Positions 35,718 through 45,310 of a DNA stretch of 64,000 bases are shown here, one piece after another. Each line of letters opens with the position of its first letter. The stretch's first letter is position 1. The translations under genes were made by a program, and so were the position numbers. The notes below the pieces were generated by a model, which made no database searches, had not been told where the DNA came from, and worked only from the letters and a program-made list of their open reading frames with translations. The stretch is from the NCBI RefSeq assembly GCF_003478445.1, contig NZ_QUET01000003.1, positions 81,944 through 145,943 of the forward strand, given 5' to 3'. The stretch comes from Roseburia sp. AM59-24XD. GTDB lineage: Bacteria; Bacillota; Clostridia; Lachnospirales; Lachnospiraceae.

Positions 35718-36078
35718 CATACCGCCTCCCCCATAATTATTGTGATAAAACACGGATGCCCCGAATAATGCTCTATTGCCGGATGGTTTTCGCAATTCTG
35801 CATCAGTCTGCTATGATTATAAAAGTTTTTGCCGGGAAACACAACCGGATCTCGTTACCATTCGCACTGTATACACGCTGTTCACACCCAATATTTCCGG
35901 AGCATAATTTTATGCTTTTATTCTTTATTAAAGAAACTAATGAAAAATACCGAAGAATAAGATAAGTGAAAGAATCTGTAGAGGGTGGCGAAAAAGCATA
36001 TGTAAGCTTGATACTCAGGAACAGGGATGTGAATGAAAAGGCGTATATAAAAAGGACTCAGTCAGGGAGGATGAGAAG
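35718..36078. other. Intergenic region between divergent genes
   Basis: This gap separates the minus-strand kinase from the plus-strand coiled-coil gene. It must hold both promoters, but no clear -35/-10 pair or hairpin was recognised. GGGAGG precedes the plus-strand ATG. Confidence 0.4.
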
Positions 36079-37293
36079 ATGCGGGGAATGATTGCAGGAA
36101 ATATGTACGAACCATATCGCAGTGCGCGTGCCGGAAGAAAACTGCAGGCGTCAAACGGTGCGCAGCAGGGTGCGGAATACAGTCAGACTGCTTCCGGCTT
36201 TGCGGCAGAGGACGGTGTGCAGTACGATGTGTCCAGCGGCAGAAGCCGTGTGGCACAGCTTCTGAGTGAGCAGTACGGCGGCGCGGATATGTATAATGTA
36301 TCTGTGCCAAAAAGCGCACAGGGCGAGGCGACAATAGCAAAGACAACGAAGGGCACTGACACGTCTGTACCCCAAAACGGACACACGAAGAAGGACACTG
36401 CGTCTACAAACACATCGATTATTCATTCAGGAGCTGTGTCAAAAAATGGACAGACAAGTGATGGATCTGACCTGACGATGAGTGAGGATGAACAGGATCA
36501 GAACGGGGAAACTATGCCATGGGACGATATTTCCGAGCAGGATATGGAATCGGATCTTTCCTATCTGGAGAACATGCTGAAGCGCCTGCAAGAGAGCCGG
36601 AAAAATGCTTCCAAAAACAAGACGAATACCAAGAAAGCATTATCCTACAGTTACCGAAGAGTATCTGCAGCGATTATGCGCGCCAAGACGCGGATCCAGG
36701 CGGGAAACGCACTAAGCTCTGCCAAGTCAGAGCTGGCAAGCCTCAAGAGAAAAGCAGGCTCCGGACAATACAAGGATGAAGAAATTCAGATCGCAGTCAA
36801 TCACGCGAACAAGATGATCCGTGCAGCCCGCAAAAAGGTGGTAAATATGAAGCTTGAGGAAATGCATAAGCAGCATGATGACGGTACGGTGCGGGGCAGA
36901 AAGCAGAAAACCGAGGCGATTAAGAAAACAAAAGCAGTACGGGAGAATACCTCCGAAAAGGCGAAGCTTGATCAGCAGATGGAGTTAATGAAAAAGCGGT
37001 TAAAGCAGCTTTCCGAGGCGGAAAAGAACGGACACCGCCGGTCGGAAAATTACGAGCTTCTGCAGGCGGATATGGAATATTTAAAGAAAATGATCGATCT
37101 GATGCGTCATGAGCAGAACGGAACGAGCGATGACAACGAGCAGAATACCATTGATGCCGCAATGACGGAAGCTGTCGGTACGACAGAGACTACGGCAATG
37201 ACCGGAACAGCATCGGAGGCAGCGGCTGACACAAGCGCTTCTGCGGCAGAGCTGGCACAGCAGGGGATGGAAGCAACAGCGGCAGTAGATTAG
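36079..37293 (+). CDS. Large charged coiled-coil protein of unknown function
   Basis: 404 residues, hydrophilic throughout, with no signal peptide or transmembrane helix. The N-terminus (MRGMIAGNMYEPYRSARAGR) is followed by 120 Thr/Ser/Gly-rich disordered residues. From about 150 to 360 it is Lys/Glu-rich and strongly predicted coiled-coil (LSYLENMLKRLQESRK, then KAKLDQQMELMKKRLKQL). The tail is Ala/Thr-rich. GGGAGG lies 9 bases before the ATG. The first 20 residues, with an internal YEPY, look like an adaptor motif; no family is recognised. Confidence 0.65.
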   Translation: MRGMIAGNMYEPYRSARAGRKLQASNGAQQGAEYSQTASGFAAEDGVQYDVSSGRSRVAQLLSEQYGGADMYNVSVPKSAQGEATIAKTTKGTDTSVPQNGHTKKDTASTNTSIIHSGAVSKNGQTSDGSDLTMSEDEQDQNGETMPWDDISEQDMESDLSYLENMLKRLQESRKNASKNKTNTKKALSYSYRRVSAAIMRAKTRIQAGNALSSAKSELASLKRKAGSGQYKDEEIQIAVNHANKMIRAARKKVVNMKLEEMHKQHDDGTVRGRKQKTEAIKKTKAVRENTSEKAKLDQQMELMKKRLKQLSEAEKNGHRRSENYELLQADMEYLKKMIDLMRHEQNGTSDDNEQNTIDAAMTEAVGTTETTAMTGTASEAAADTSASAAELAQQGMEATAAVD

Positions 37294-37523
37294 TAAAATG
37301 TCAGGGAATCTCCAGCCCCCGGGCGCCTAAAACATTCAGTCCGCCGATTGCTGCATAGTCATCCGTATAATTGCGGATCGTGTCAAGTCCCTCGATAGAA
37401 ACTGTGTCCGTATTTTGGGATACATTCTCTTGTGAAAAAATTCCGAGTCTATTATCATATAATATCTTACAATTTAGTTTATAAATCAAATAAATTATGA
37501 TCCCAAAGCAAAGTTTCGTATAA

Positions 37524-37552
37524 TGACATTGCTTTAAATATGTGGTATACTT
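37524..37552 (+). promoter_or_regulatory. Candidate promoter for the OPT transporter
   Basis: TGACAT at 37524-37529 and TATACT at 37547-37552 are 17 bases apart, the -10 being preceded by TGG (extended -10 form). The remainder of the 37294-37620 gap contains no supported gene. Confidence 0.45.
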
Positions 37553-37620
37553 TAGGTTACGGACAAGCATAATATAAATACGGTTTTGAATAAAGATTAT
37601 ATTATGAATTGAGGTCTGTT

Positions 37621-39558
37621 ATGAACGAGAATAAGAACTTTAAACCTGTTGTTCCTGCGCACAAAAGGCTGCCGGAATTTACTCCGGTATCGTTGATGCT
37701 GGGTCTTTTGCTGGCAGTGGTTTTTGGAGCAGCTAATGCATATCTCGGACTGCGTGTTGGAATGACGGTTTCGGCATCAATCCCGGCGGCGGTTTTGTCG
37801 ATGGGCATCCTAAGGTATATTCTGCGGCGGGATTCCATATTGGAGAATAATATGGTTCAGACGATCGGCTCTGCCGGCGAATCCCTGGCGGCGGGTGCGA
37901 TATTTACCATGCCGGCGTTGTTTATGTGGGCGCAGGAAAGCACAGAGGTTGCGATGCCTTCTTTTACGGAGATTGCAGCAGTATCCGTCTGCGGAGGTCT
38001 GCTGGGTGTCCTGTTTATGGTACCCCTCCGCCGTGCATTGATCGTGGAGGAGCATGGTGCGCTTCCGTTCCCGGAGGGGACGGCGTGTGCAGAGGTGCTG
38101 CTTGCCGGTGAGGAAGGCGGTGCAGGTTCGAAGGTTGTATTTGCAGGTCTTGGACTTTCTGCGTTGTATAAGTTTATTACGGAGGGACTGCAGCTATTTC
38201 CGTCACGGGTTCACTGGAATATCCGTCCGCTGCGGACGGGATTTGGACTGGATGTACTGCCGGCACTGACCGGTGTCGGTTTTATTTGTGGATTCCGCGT
38301 GGCGTCCAATATGTTTGCCGGAGGCGTGCTTGGCTGGTTTGTATTGATTCCGGCGATCATGCTTTTCGGTGCGGACAATGTGATCGCACCGGGCATGGAG
38401 GCGATCTCTTCGATGGACGTCTGGGATATCTGGGGCAGCTATATCCGTTATATCGGTGCGGGAGCTGTTGCAGCAGGAGGTATTATCAGTCTGATCAGAA
38501 CGTTTCCGGTGATCCTTCGTACCTTCGCCGCTGCAATGAAAGGGATCGGAGGCGGAGAGCAGGATACCCTGCGTACCTCGAAGGAGCTTCCGATGGGGGC
38601 GGTGCTTGCCGGAATTTTGCTGATCGCTGTAGTGATATGGCTTCTTCCGTCGGTGCCGGTACGGCTGTTTGGGGCGATGCTTGTCGTGATTTTCGGATTT
38701 TTCTTTGCTACGGTGTCAAGCAGGATGGTCGGTCTGGTGGGATCGTCGAACAACCCGGTTTCCGGCATGGCGATCGCGACCCTTCTGATCGCAACAGCAC
38801 TGCTGAAAGGAACAGGGATGACCGGCTACGTTGGTATGGTATCGGCAATCTGCGTGGGAACCGTGATATGTATTGTGGCGGCGATGGCGGGGGATACCTC
38901 GCAGGATCTTAAGACCGGATATATCGTTGGCGCAACGCCACTATGGCAGCAGATCGGGGAACTGATCGGTGCAGTGGTCGCAGCACTGACGATCGGTGGC
39001 GTGATGTATCTGCTCAATGCAGCGTGGGGCTTTGGCAATTCCGTGCAGCTGCCGGCGCCGCAGGCAACATTAATGAAGCTTGTGGTGGAAGGCGTGATGG
39101 GAGGAACACTTCCGTGGGGCCTTGTGTTTTGCGGTGCATTCGTGGCTGTTGTGATCGAGATCCTCGGACTGCCGGTGCTTCCGATCGCGATTGGTTTATA
39201 TCTGCCGATCCACCTATCAGCACCGATATTTGCAGGCGGTATGCTGCGGCGGATCATAGAGTCCCGAAAAGCGGACAGTGAAGAACAAAGAGGGAGGCAG
39301 AAGCTTCGCGTTGACAGAGGTATTTTATACAGTTCCGGACTGATTGCCGGGGAGGGGCTGGTTGGTATATTACTGGCGATTCTGGCGGTGATACCGTATC
39401 ATGGCGGTTCGCTGGCAGATGTGGTTCAGATTGGATTTTCTTTTGGCAATATCGGCGGACTTGCAGCGTTTGGTCTGCTGCTTGCATCGATGGTATACTT
39501 TATAATGGAGGCGAAACATGGCAGTATTAACGGGGATAGAACCCAAGGAGGTATTTGA
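37621..39558 (+). CDS. OPT family oligopeptide transporter
   Basis: 645 residues with about 15 hydrophobic helices. The N-terminal AVVFGAANAYLGLRVGMTVSA and later SSNNPVSGMAIATLL and GDTSQDLKTGYIVGATP are hallmark OPT segments. The family imports peptides or metal-chelate complexes with protons. The start at 37621 has GAGG 6 bases upstream. The following dipeptidase gene overlaps its end by 41 bases, suggesting that imported peptides are cleaved by that enzyme. Confidence 0.9.
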   Translation: MNENKNFKPVVPAHKRLPEFTPVSLMLGLLLAVVFGAANAYLGLRVGMTVSASIPAAVLSMGILRYILRRDSILENNMVQTIGSAGESLAAGAIFTMPALFMWAQESTEVAMPSFTEIAAVSVCGGLLGVLFMVPLRRALIVEEHGALPFPEGTACAEVLLAGEEGGAGSKVVFAGLGLSALYKFITEGLQLFPSRVHWNIRPLRTGFGLDVLPALTGVGFICGFRVASNMFAGGVLGWFVLIPAIMLFGADNVIAPGMEAISSMDVWDIWGSYIRYIGAGAVAAGGIISLIRTFPVILRTFAAAMKGIGGGEQDTLRTSKELPMGAVLAGILLIAVVIWLLPSVPVRLFGAMLVVIFGFFFATVSSRMVGLVGSSNNPVSGMAIATLLIATALLKGTGMTGYVGMVSAICVGTVICIVAAMAGDTSQDLKTGYIVGATPLWQQIGELIGAVVAALTIGGVMYLLNAAWGFGNSVQLPAPQATLMKLVVEGVMGGTLPWGLVFCGAFVAVVIEILGLPVLPIAIGLYLPIHLSAPIFAGGMLRRIIESRKADSEEQRGRQKLRVDRGILYSSGLIAGEGLVGILLAILAVIPYHGGSLADVVQIGFSFGNIGGLAAFGLLLASMVYFIMEAKHGSINGDRTQGGI

Positions 39559-40960
39559 CTGGTTTGAACAGATCTGTGCAATTCCGCACGGGTCATCCGA
39601 CACGAAGCGGATCAGCGATTTTCTGGTGGACTTTGCGGTTCAGAGAGGACTGCGGTACCGTCAGGACGAATGGAATAATGTGATCATATGGAAGGATGCA
39701 TCGGCAGGGTATGAGCAGTCGGCACCGGTTATGCTGCAGGGGCATATGGACATGGTCTGTGAAAAGGAAGCGGACTGTGACATTGACTTTGCACAGGAAG
39801 GTCTCCGGCTTAAGCTGGAAGGCAGTGTAATCTCGGCAGAGGGAACAACGCTTGGTGGTGATGATGGCATTGCGGTAGCATATGCGCTTGCGATCCTTGA
39901 TGATGAGACAATACAGCATCCGCCGTTAGAGGCGGTATTTACCGTGGATGAGGAGATCGGCATGCTTGGAGCTGCCGCGATCGACTGCTCTGATCTGCGT
40001 TCCCGCATCATGTTAAATCTTGATTCGGAGGATGAGGGACATCTTCTGGTAAGCTGTGCCGGAGGCGTGACCGCGGAGGCGCATTTACCGGTGAAGTGGG
40101 AGCAGACAGACGGTGAACAGATCCGCCTTACGGTGACCGGTCTGATGGGCGGTCATTCCGGCGTAGAGATCGACAAGGGACGTGCCAATGCCTGCCGGTT
40201 GTTGGGGAGAACCCTTTTCACCCTGAAGGATTCCTGTCATTTCCGCCTGCTTCGTCTGGACGGCGGACTGAAGGACAATGCGATCCCGAGGGAGGCGACA
40301 GCGTTGCTTCTCTGCGAGGACGGAGACGGTGAGCGGGTGATTCGCGAGCTGGAGAAGGTGTACCAAAATGAGTACAGACAAACAGATCCATCGATTCGTC
40401 TTGTGTGGGAAAGCACTGGGACGAAAATGGGACAGAGAGCGATGACACAGCATTCCACGGACGATGTCATTGCGGCACTGGTGAATCTGCCGGGGGGCAT
40501 ACAGCGCATGAGTTTCGATATCCCGGGGCTGGTACAGACTTCCTTGAATCTGGGAATTATGATAACCCGGGAAGAAGAGGTATCGTTTTCTTTTTCGGTG
40601 CGGAGCAGTATCGGCACTGAGAAAGAAGAACTGGTGCAGAGGATCCGGTGTCTTATGGAGGCGCTTGGCGGAAGTGTGACCTGTACGGGAGCATATCCGG
40701 CATGGGAATATCGTGAGGATTCGCCGCTGCGCGAGCTGATGATACAGATTTACGAGGAGCAGTATGGTGAAAAGCCGGTGGTTGAGGCTCTTCATGCCGG
40801 TGTGGAATGCGGGCTGTTTGCCGGCAAGCTGCAGGGTCTTGACTGTGTTTCCTTCGGACCGGATATGGATGATATCCACACACCGAAGGAGTCCATGAAT
40901 GTGGACAGTGTCCGCAGGACATGGGATTATGTGATTGAGATATTGAGAAGGTTAAGGTAG
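39518..40960 (+). CDS. pepD: Aminoacyl-histidine dipeptidase (M20 family)
   Basis: 480 residues, normal length. Metal and catalytic residues are in QGHMDMVCEK, GDDGIAVAYAL, VDEEIGMLGA, and HAGVECGLFAGK. It hydrolyses dipeptides such as Xaa-His in the cytoplasm with zinc. The ATG lies inside the OPT gene with GGAGG 7 bases upstream, so the two are translationally coupled and form a peptide-uptake and cleavage unit. Confidence 0.92.
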   Translation: MAVLTGIEPKEVFDWFEQICAIPHGSSDTKRISDFLVDFAVQRGLRYRQDEWNNVIIWKDASAGYEQSAPVMLQGHMDMVCEKEADCDIDFAQEGLRLKLEGSVISAEGTTLGGDDGIAVAYALAILDDETIQHPPLEAVFTVDEEIGMLGAAAIDCSDLRSRIMLNLDSEDEGHLLVSCAGGVTAEAHLPVKWEQTDGEQIRLTVTGLMGGHSGVEIDKGRANACRLLGRTLFTLKDSCHFRLLRLDGGLKDNAIPREATALLLCEDGDGERVIRELEKVYQNEYRQTDPSIRLVWESTGTKMGQRAMTQHSTDDVIAALVNLPGGIQRMSFDIPGLVQTSLNLGIMITREEEVSFSFSVRSSIGTEKEELVQRIRCLMEALGGSVTCTGAYPAWEYREDSPLRELMIQIYEEQYGEKPVVEALHAGVECGLFAGKLQGLDCVSFGPDMDDIHTPKESMNVDSVRRTWDYVIEILRRLR

Positions 40961-41001
40961 AAGGTTGCAGGCGGCGGTAAGTCGCAGAAATGAGGAAAAT
41001 T

Positions 41002-41832
41002 ATGGGGCAGTATTTGGTGGTATCCCGGGTGGAGAACCTTGAGGAGCATCTGGCACTTGCCAGAGAGTATGGTGTTGGGTTTGAGATCAATGATTTCTTT
41101 GATCCGGAGGTGTTGGAATCAAAGGAGCGGCAGAAGGAGATTATTGAAGCATATCAGAAAGCGGGGCTTCCGGAGGGCAGTACAATGCATGGCGCATTCC
41201 TGGATGTCGTGGTGTTCAGTCAGGATCCGCGCATGCGCGTGGTTTCGGAGTACCGTATGCGGCAGAGTATGAAGATCGCTCAGAGTCTTGGTGTTAAAGG
41301 TGTTGTGTTTCACACCAATGTCAATCCGATGCTTTCTTCCAGAGAATACGATATGCATGCGATTGACATGACGGTGGAATTTCTGAAAACACTTCTGTCC
41401 GATTTTCCGGACATAGAGATTTATCTGGAAAATATGTTTGATGCAACACCGGACGTGCTGGTACAGATTTCGGAACGACTGAAGGATTATCCGAACTATG
41501 GCGTGTGTTTTGATTATGCGCATGCGGTGATTTATGGATTTCCGGTGGCAATATGGATAAGACAGCTTGCTCCGTATATGAAGCATATCCATATCAATGA
41601 TAATGATCTGAAGCACGATCTGCATCTTGCGCTTGGCACAGGAAAGATCGTATGGAGTCAGTTTTTTGATTATTATGATACATATTTCGGAAGTTGCTCC
41701 GTGCTGATCGAGACAACGCAGCCGGAGGCACAGAGAATTTCATTAGAGTATTTGACACAGCTTGGAGAATGTTTACCGGAAGCCGGCAGTGAGCAGGCTG
41801 AGAAAGGAATGAATGACTTATATGGAGAATAG
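41002..41832 (+). CDS. Xylose isomerase-like TIM barrel (sugar phosphate isomerase/epimerase family)
   Basis: About 276 residues. The AP endonuclease 2/xylose-isomerase-like fold is recognisable: FEINDFFDPEV, HGAFLDVVVFSQDPR, EIYLENMFDATPDVL, VCFDYAHAV, and MKHIHINDNDLKHDLHL, giving Glu, Asp and His metal ligands. Family members isomerise or epimerise sugars or act on cyclitols. Start 40990 is possible; 41002 is favoured by AGGAAAA 5 bases upstream. The cyclase gene that follows overlaps by 11 bases, so it may belong to the signalling operon. Confidence 0.8.
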   Translation: MGQYLVVSRVENLEEHLALAREYGVGFEINDFFDPEVLESKERQKEIIEAYQKAGLPEGSTMHGAFLDVVVFSQDPRMRVVSEYRMRQSMKIAQSLGVKGVVFHTNVNPMLSSREYDMHAIDMTVEFLKTLLSDFPDIEIYLENMFDATPDVLVQISERLKDYPNYGVCFDYAHAVIYGFPVAIWIRQLAPYMKHIHINDNDLKHDLHLALGTGKIVWSQFFDYYDTYFGSCSVLIETTQPEAQRISLEYLTQLGECLPEAGSEQAEKGMNDLYGE

Positions 41833-42831
41833 GCGGGTATTAAATGCAGAGGAACTGTTGGAAAAATTTTTTCCTTTATGAATGAAATGGTAGATACGAA
41901 GGATTTCGCATCGACGATCCTGCTTTTGACGGAGCTTGGACGGACGCTCGCCAATTCCGAAAGAGCTTCGTTCTGGTACTGGGATAAAGCCAAAAAGCAG
42001 TATTGGACGCTTGTGGCACTTGACAGTCCCCGTATTGTGGTTCCGGAGGGGAGCGGTATTGTCGGCGCATCCATTTCAGGTAATGAGACGATTCTGATCA
42101 ACAATCCTTACGAGGATCCGAGATTTAACCCGGAGGTGGACAGGGAGACCGGATATCAGACTAGATCGATCCTCTGTATTCCGGTGACCAATTCGCGCGG
42201 CGAGGTCATTGGTGCTTATCAGGCGATCAACAAGATGGATGATAAGGGCTACTGGTATTTTGACGACAGAGATGAGCGTCGTCTGGCGATGGCGGCGGTG
42301 TTCTGCGGCAAGACCTTAGAGTCCCAGATCTTGTACAGTGAATCGCAGCTTGACCAGCTGACCGGCTTGAAAAACAGACGCGGATATTATGAATATTACG
42401 AGAAAAATATTCTTCCTTATCTGCTGCGAAAGTCCTGTTCGATCGTGATGGGAGACATTGATTTTTTCAAGCGGGTCAACGATACATATGGACACAATGC
42501 AGGGGATGTTGTTCTGAAATATATCGCATCGATCCTGCGCAATGCGGCGGGAGAAATGGGTGAGGTGATCCGCTGGGGCGGCGAGGAATTTGTGATCCTT
42601 TTGAAGGACTGTGCCGTATCGCAGGCCTCTGTATTTGCAGAAAATATCCGCAAGAAGATTGAGACCTCGATCTGCTATTTTGAAGATGTACCGATCCGGG
42701 TGACCATGTCCTTTGGTGTGAAGGCATTAGATCCGCATCTGACACCGGAGGAGAATGTGAAGAAAGTGGACGAGAAGCTTTATGAAGCAAAATCTACAGG
42801 ACGCAACCGTGTTGCGTATGATGAAATCTGA
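41822..42831 (+). pseudogene. GAF-GGDEF diguanylate cyclase, frameshifted near 41870
   Basis: A short frame from 41822 (MENRRVLNAEELLEKFF) joins the main frame from 41878 if one T is added to the T6 run at 41867-41872. The rejoined protein has a GAF sensor domain (SERASFWYWDKAKKQYW, then LCIPVTNSRGEVIGAYQ) and a GGDEF domain with MGDIDFFKRVNDTYGHNAGD and RWGGEEF. It should make cyclic di-GMP. No inhibitory RxxD is seen. Without the fix, the protein would start at 41878 with a shortened GAF. First of four signalling genes in a row. Confidence 0.85.
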
Positions 42832-42852
42832 TATAGGGGGATGGTTGTGGCT

Positions 42853-43785
42853 ATGAACAAATCTGTTTTTATTAGTTACAGTTCCAAGGATGAGCGATAC
42901 ATTAAAAAGATGACGCAGATGCTGGAGAAAATGGGTATTACCTACTGGATCGCTCCGGACATGATTCCGGCAGGCTCCAATTATGCAAGGGAAATCCCGT
43001 CTGCGATCCAGAACTGTGATATTTTCCTGCTGGTACTTTCAAAGGCATCCCAGCAGTCGATCTGGGTGGAAAAGGAGATCGACAGTGCGATCTATTACCG
43101 TAAAACCATCGTGCCGTTTCAGATAGATGACAGCCCGATGACGGACATGTTCCGTTTCTATCTGAACAATGTGCAGACGATTTACTGTGCAAACCGTCCG
43201 AAGGATGCGATTGAAGAGCTGAAGCAGCGTCTGCGTACGCTTTTAAAGCTTACGGCAGAGAGTATACATAATCCGGGCGGAAAGAAAGATCGGGGAGAGA
43301 GCAGCACCAGCAAAGAAGAGACTACAGAAGGCAGAGATAGTGAGAACAAGGACGCACCGACAGAGCAGGAAAGCGAGATTGCGATAGCACGCCGGAAGAG
43401 AGAATCCTTTCTTCGTTCAAGCGGAATTCCGACAGCGTGCGGATATTGCGGCGGAGATCTTGAGAAGATCTCCCGCGGTGTGTACCGCTGTAGGAAATGC
43501 GGAAGAGAGAATTATGATTACTTTCAGACCGTGCGCAATTTCCTGCGCAAATACGGAGCGAAGCCGGCGATCATTATTGAGCGCGAGACCGGTGTGCCGC
43601 GCCATGTGATCGAGCAGTTTGTGTCAGACGAATATCTGGAGATTCCGAAGCTGGAGCCGATGCGTTTGTCCTGTGTGAAGTGTGGGGCATCGATCCGGAC
43701 CGGCACGTTATGTGAGAACTGTAAGAATGCCCGGCCGCAGAAGCCGGCACGGTCAGGCGGAAGCTGGCATTCGAGCCGGAGGTAA
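42853..43785 (+). CDS. TIR domain protein with zinc-ribbon C-terminus
   Basis: About 311 residues. The N-terminal 135 residues are a TIR domain: VFISYSSKDERYI, YWIAPDMIPAGSNY, IFLLVLSKASQQS, and WVEKEIDSAIYY, the last holding the glutamate used for NAD cleavage in catalytic TIRs. A charged linker (residues 140-190) leads to a zinc ribbon (CGYCGGDL, then CRKCG) and a second Cys cluster near the end (CVKCGASI, then CENC). Such TIRs can cleave NAD or act as adaptors. The start is ambiguous (42841, 42847 or 42853). It sits between a c-di-GMP synthase and a nucleotidyl cyclase. Confidence 0.85.
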   Translation: MNKSVFISYSSKDERYIKKMTQMLEKMGITYWIAPDMIPAGSNYAREIPSAIQNCDIFLLVLSKASQQSIWVEKEIDSAIYYRKTIVPFQIDDSPMTDMFRFYLNNVQTIYCANRPKDAIEELKQRLRTLLKLTAESIHNPGGKKDRGESSTSKEETTEGRDSENKDAPTEQESEIAIARRKRESFLRSSGIPTACGYCGGDLEKISRGVYRCRKCGRENYDYFQTVRNFLRKYGAKPAIIIERETGVPRHVIEQFVSDEYLEIPKLEPMRLSCVKCGASIRTGTLCENCKNARPQKPARSGGSWHSSRR

Positions 43786-43790
43786 ATGCT

Positions 43791-45308
43791 ATGGGGAGAA
43801 ATATATGGGTGATCGGAAATGACCGCCATGAGATGATCGAGGCGCAGAGGCGGATCAACTCCACCGGAGGCATGCGTGCTGTCTGCAAGATGTCTTTTGA
43901 GGCGGTGCGTCGGGCGATCGAGGAGCGCGTACAGATCGAACGGTCTAGGCAGGACTGGAGGGAGGCTCCTTCTCTGATCATCGTCGACTATATGATGTCT
44001 AAGGGGGAAGAATTCCATACGGTTTCTTATATCCGCAAGCAGAAGGATCTTGCGGGTGTTCCTTTGTTTTTTATGACGGAGACAAGGACGAAGGAGCTTG
44101 ACCGCGAATGTTATTCCTGGGGCGCAACGGTTGTGCTTCACAAGCCGTTTTCGAAGGAGGGGATCCTTCGAATCGAGCAGACGGCGTGGCAGCATGATGT
44201 TACGAAGAATTATGAGAAGCTTCTGGTGCAGCAGGCAAATCATCTGCGGGAACAGGAAGAGATTATGAAGCTGAACCGCCAGCTTGAAGCGAGAAACCGA
44301 TTGTTAAGACAGGTGTTTGGTCAGTATTTTTCTGATGATATTTTCAATGAGATTCTGGAGAATCCGGAGGGGGCAGCGATTGGTGGCAAGAAAAGTGAGC
44401 TTACCGTAATGATGGCGGATCTGCGCGGCTTTACCTCGATTTCAGAGGGGTTGTCGCCGGAGAAGGTGACGGATGTACTCAACTATTTCTTTCAGGGTAT
44501 GCTTCCGGCGCTTATAGAGCATAAAGGAACCGTTATTGAATATCTGGGCGATTCCATTCTGGCGGTATTTGGTGCGCCGCTTGTCTCTGAGGAACAGACG
44601 GAGAATGCGATCGCAGCGGCGATCAAGATGCAGAATAATATGGAAAAGGTCAATGAATATTGCAGCAGAAACGGCTACCCACTGATGGAGATGGGGATTG
44701 CACTTCACCGTGGAGAGGCGTTTATCGGTAATGTGGGCTCGGAACAGCTCATGCGTTATAACGTCATCGGCAGTGTGGTTAATGAATGTTCCCGTATTGA
44801 AAGCTTCAGCGTGGGCAGTCAGATCCTGGCATCGCAGGAATGTCTTGCGCATGTGCGCGTGCCGGTAGATGCATCGGCATATCAGGAGATTCAGGCAAAG
44901 GGACTTGCGTATCCGATCTCGGTCTGTGAGATCCGGGCAATTCAGGGATCGTATGACTGCCGTATCCGCGAACAGAAAAATGACATTATGTACCCGGTGG
45001 ATACCCGGGTGGTGTTTAATATGTATCCGATCGAAGGCAAGCTGATCCAGGATATCTGTATTGCCGGAAGGCTGTGCCGGTTTTCGCATAAGCGGGCTCT
45101 GGTGCGTCCGGAGAAGGGCGGAAGCTATGAGCTGCGCGTGGGAATGGATGTGGAAATATTTGCCGCCGGCGAGGACGGACGGGCATTGTTTACAGAAATA
45201 TATGCGAAGATCACTGCGATTGAGGATGGTGTTCTGACACTGCGGTTTACGCATGTCAACAGGAGCTTTCGTAGCTTTGCCGGTCAGATATGGGAGAACG
45301 GGGAATAA
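43791..45308 (+). CDS. Receiver-class III nucleotidyl cyclase with PilZ-like C-terminus
   Basis: 505 residues. Residues 1-130 form a response-regulator-like domain (LIIVDYMMS, VPLFFMTETRTK, VVLHKPF). A coiled coil near 145-180 leads to a class III cyclase domain at about 195-370, with metal Asp residues in VMMADLRGFTSI and YLGDSILAVFGAP and catalytic Asn/Arg in VVNECSRIES. The C-terminal 100 residues (RLCRFSHKRALVRP) resemble a PilZ or sensor beta-barrel. It likely makes cAMP or cGMP; base specificity cannot be read reliably. It begins 5 bases after the TIR gene. Confidence 0.83.
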   Translation: MGRNIWVIGNDRHEMIEAQRRINSTGGMRAVCKMSFEAVRRAIEERVQIERSRQDWREAPSLIIVDYMMSKGEEFHTVSYIRKQKDLAGVPLFFMTETRTKELDRECYSWGATVVLHKPFSKEGILRIEQTAWQHDVTKNYEKLLVQQANHLREQEEIMKLNRQLEARNRLLRQVFGQYFSDDIFNEILENPEGAAIGGKKSELTVMMADLRGFTSISEGLSPEKVTDVLNYFFQGMLPALIEHKGTVIEYLGDSILAVFGAPLVSEEQTENAIAAAIKMQNNMEKVNEYCSRNGYPLMEMGIALHRGEAFIGNVGSEQLMRYNVIGSVVNECSRIESFSVGSQILASQECLAHVRVPVDASAYQEIQAKGLAYPISVCEIRAIQGSYDCRIREQKNDIMYPVDTRVVFNMYPIEGKLIQDICIAGRLCRFSHKRALVRPEKGGSYELRVGMDVEIFAAGEDGRALFTEIYAKITAIEDGVLTLRFTHVNRSFRSFAGQIWENGE

Positions 45309-45310
45309 CG

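Noticed and set aside
37301-37570. 89-codon minus-strand frame between the coiled-coil gene and OPT
   Set aside because: No ribosome site; the end (TVSIEGLDTIRNYTDDYAAI) looks protein-like and may be a fossil C-terminus, but no complete gene is supported.
42853-45308. A standard Pycsar or Thoeris system
   Set aside because: The TIR protein lacks a visible cyclic nucleotide-binding domain and there is no SIR2-type ThsA. The cyclase has a receiver domain, so I do not name it as a known type.
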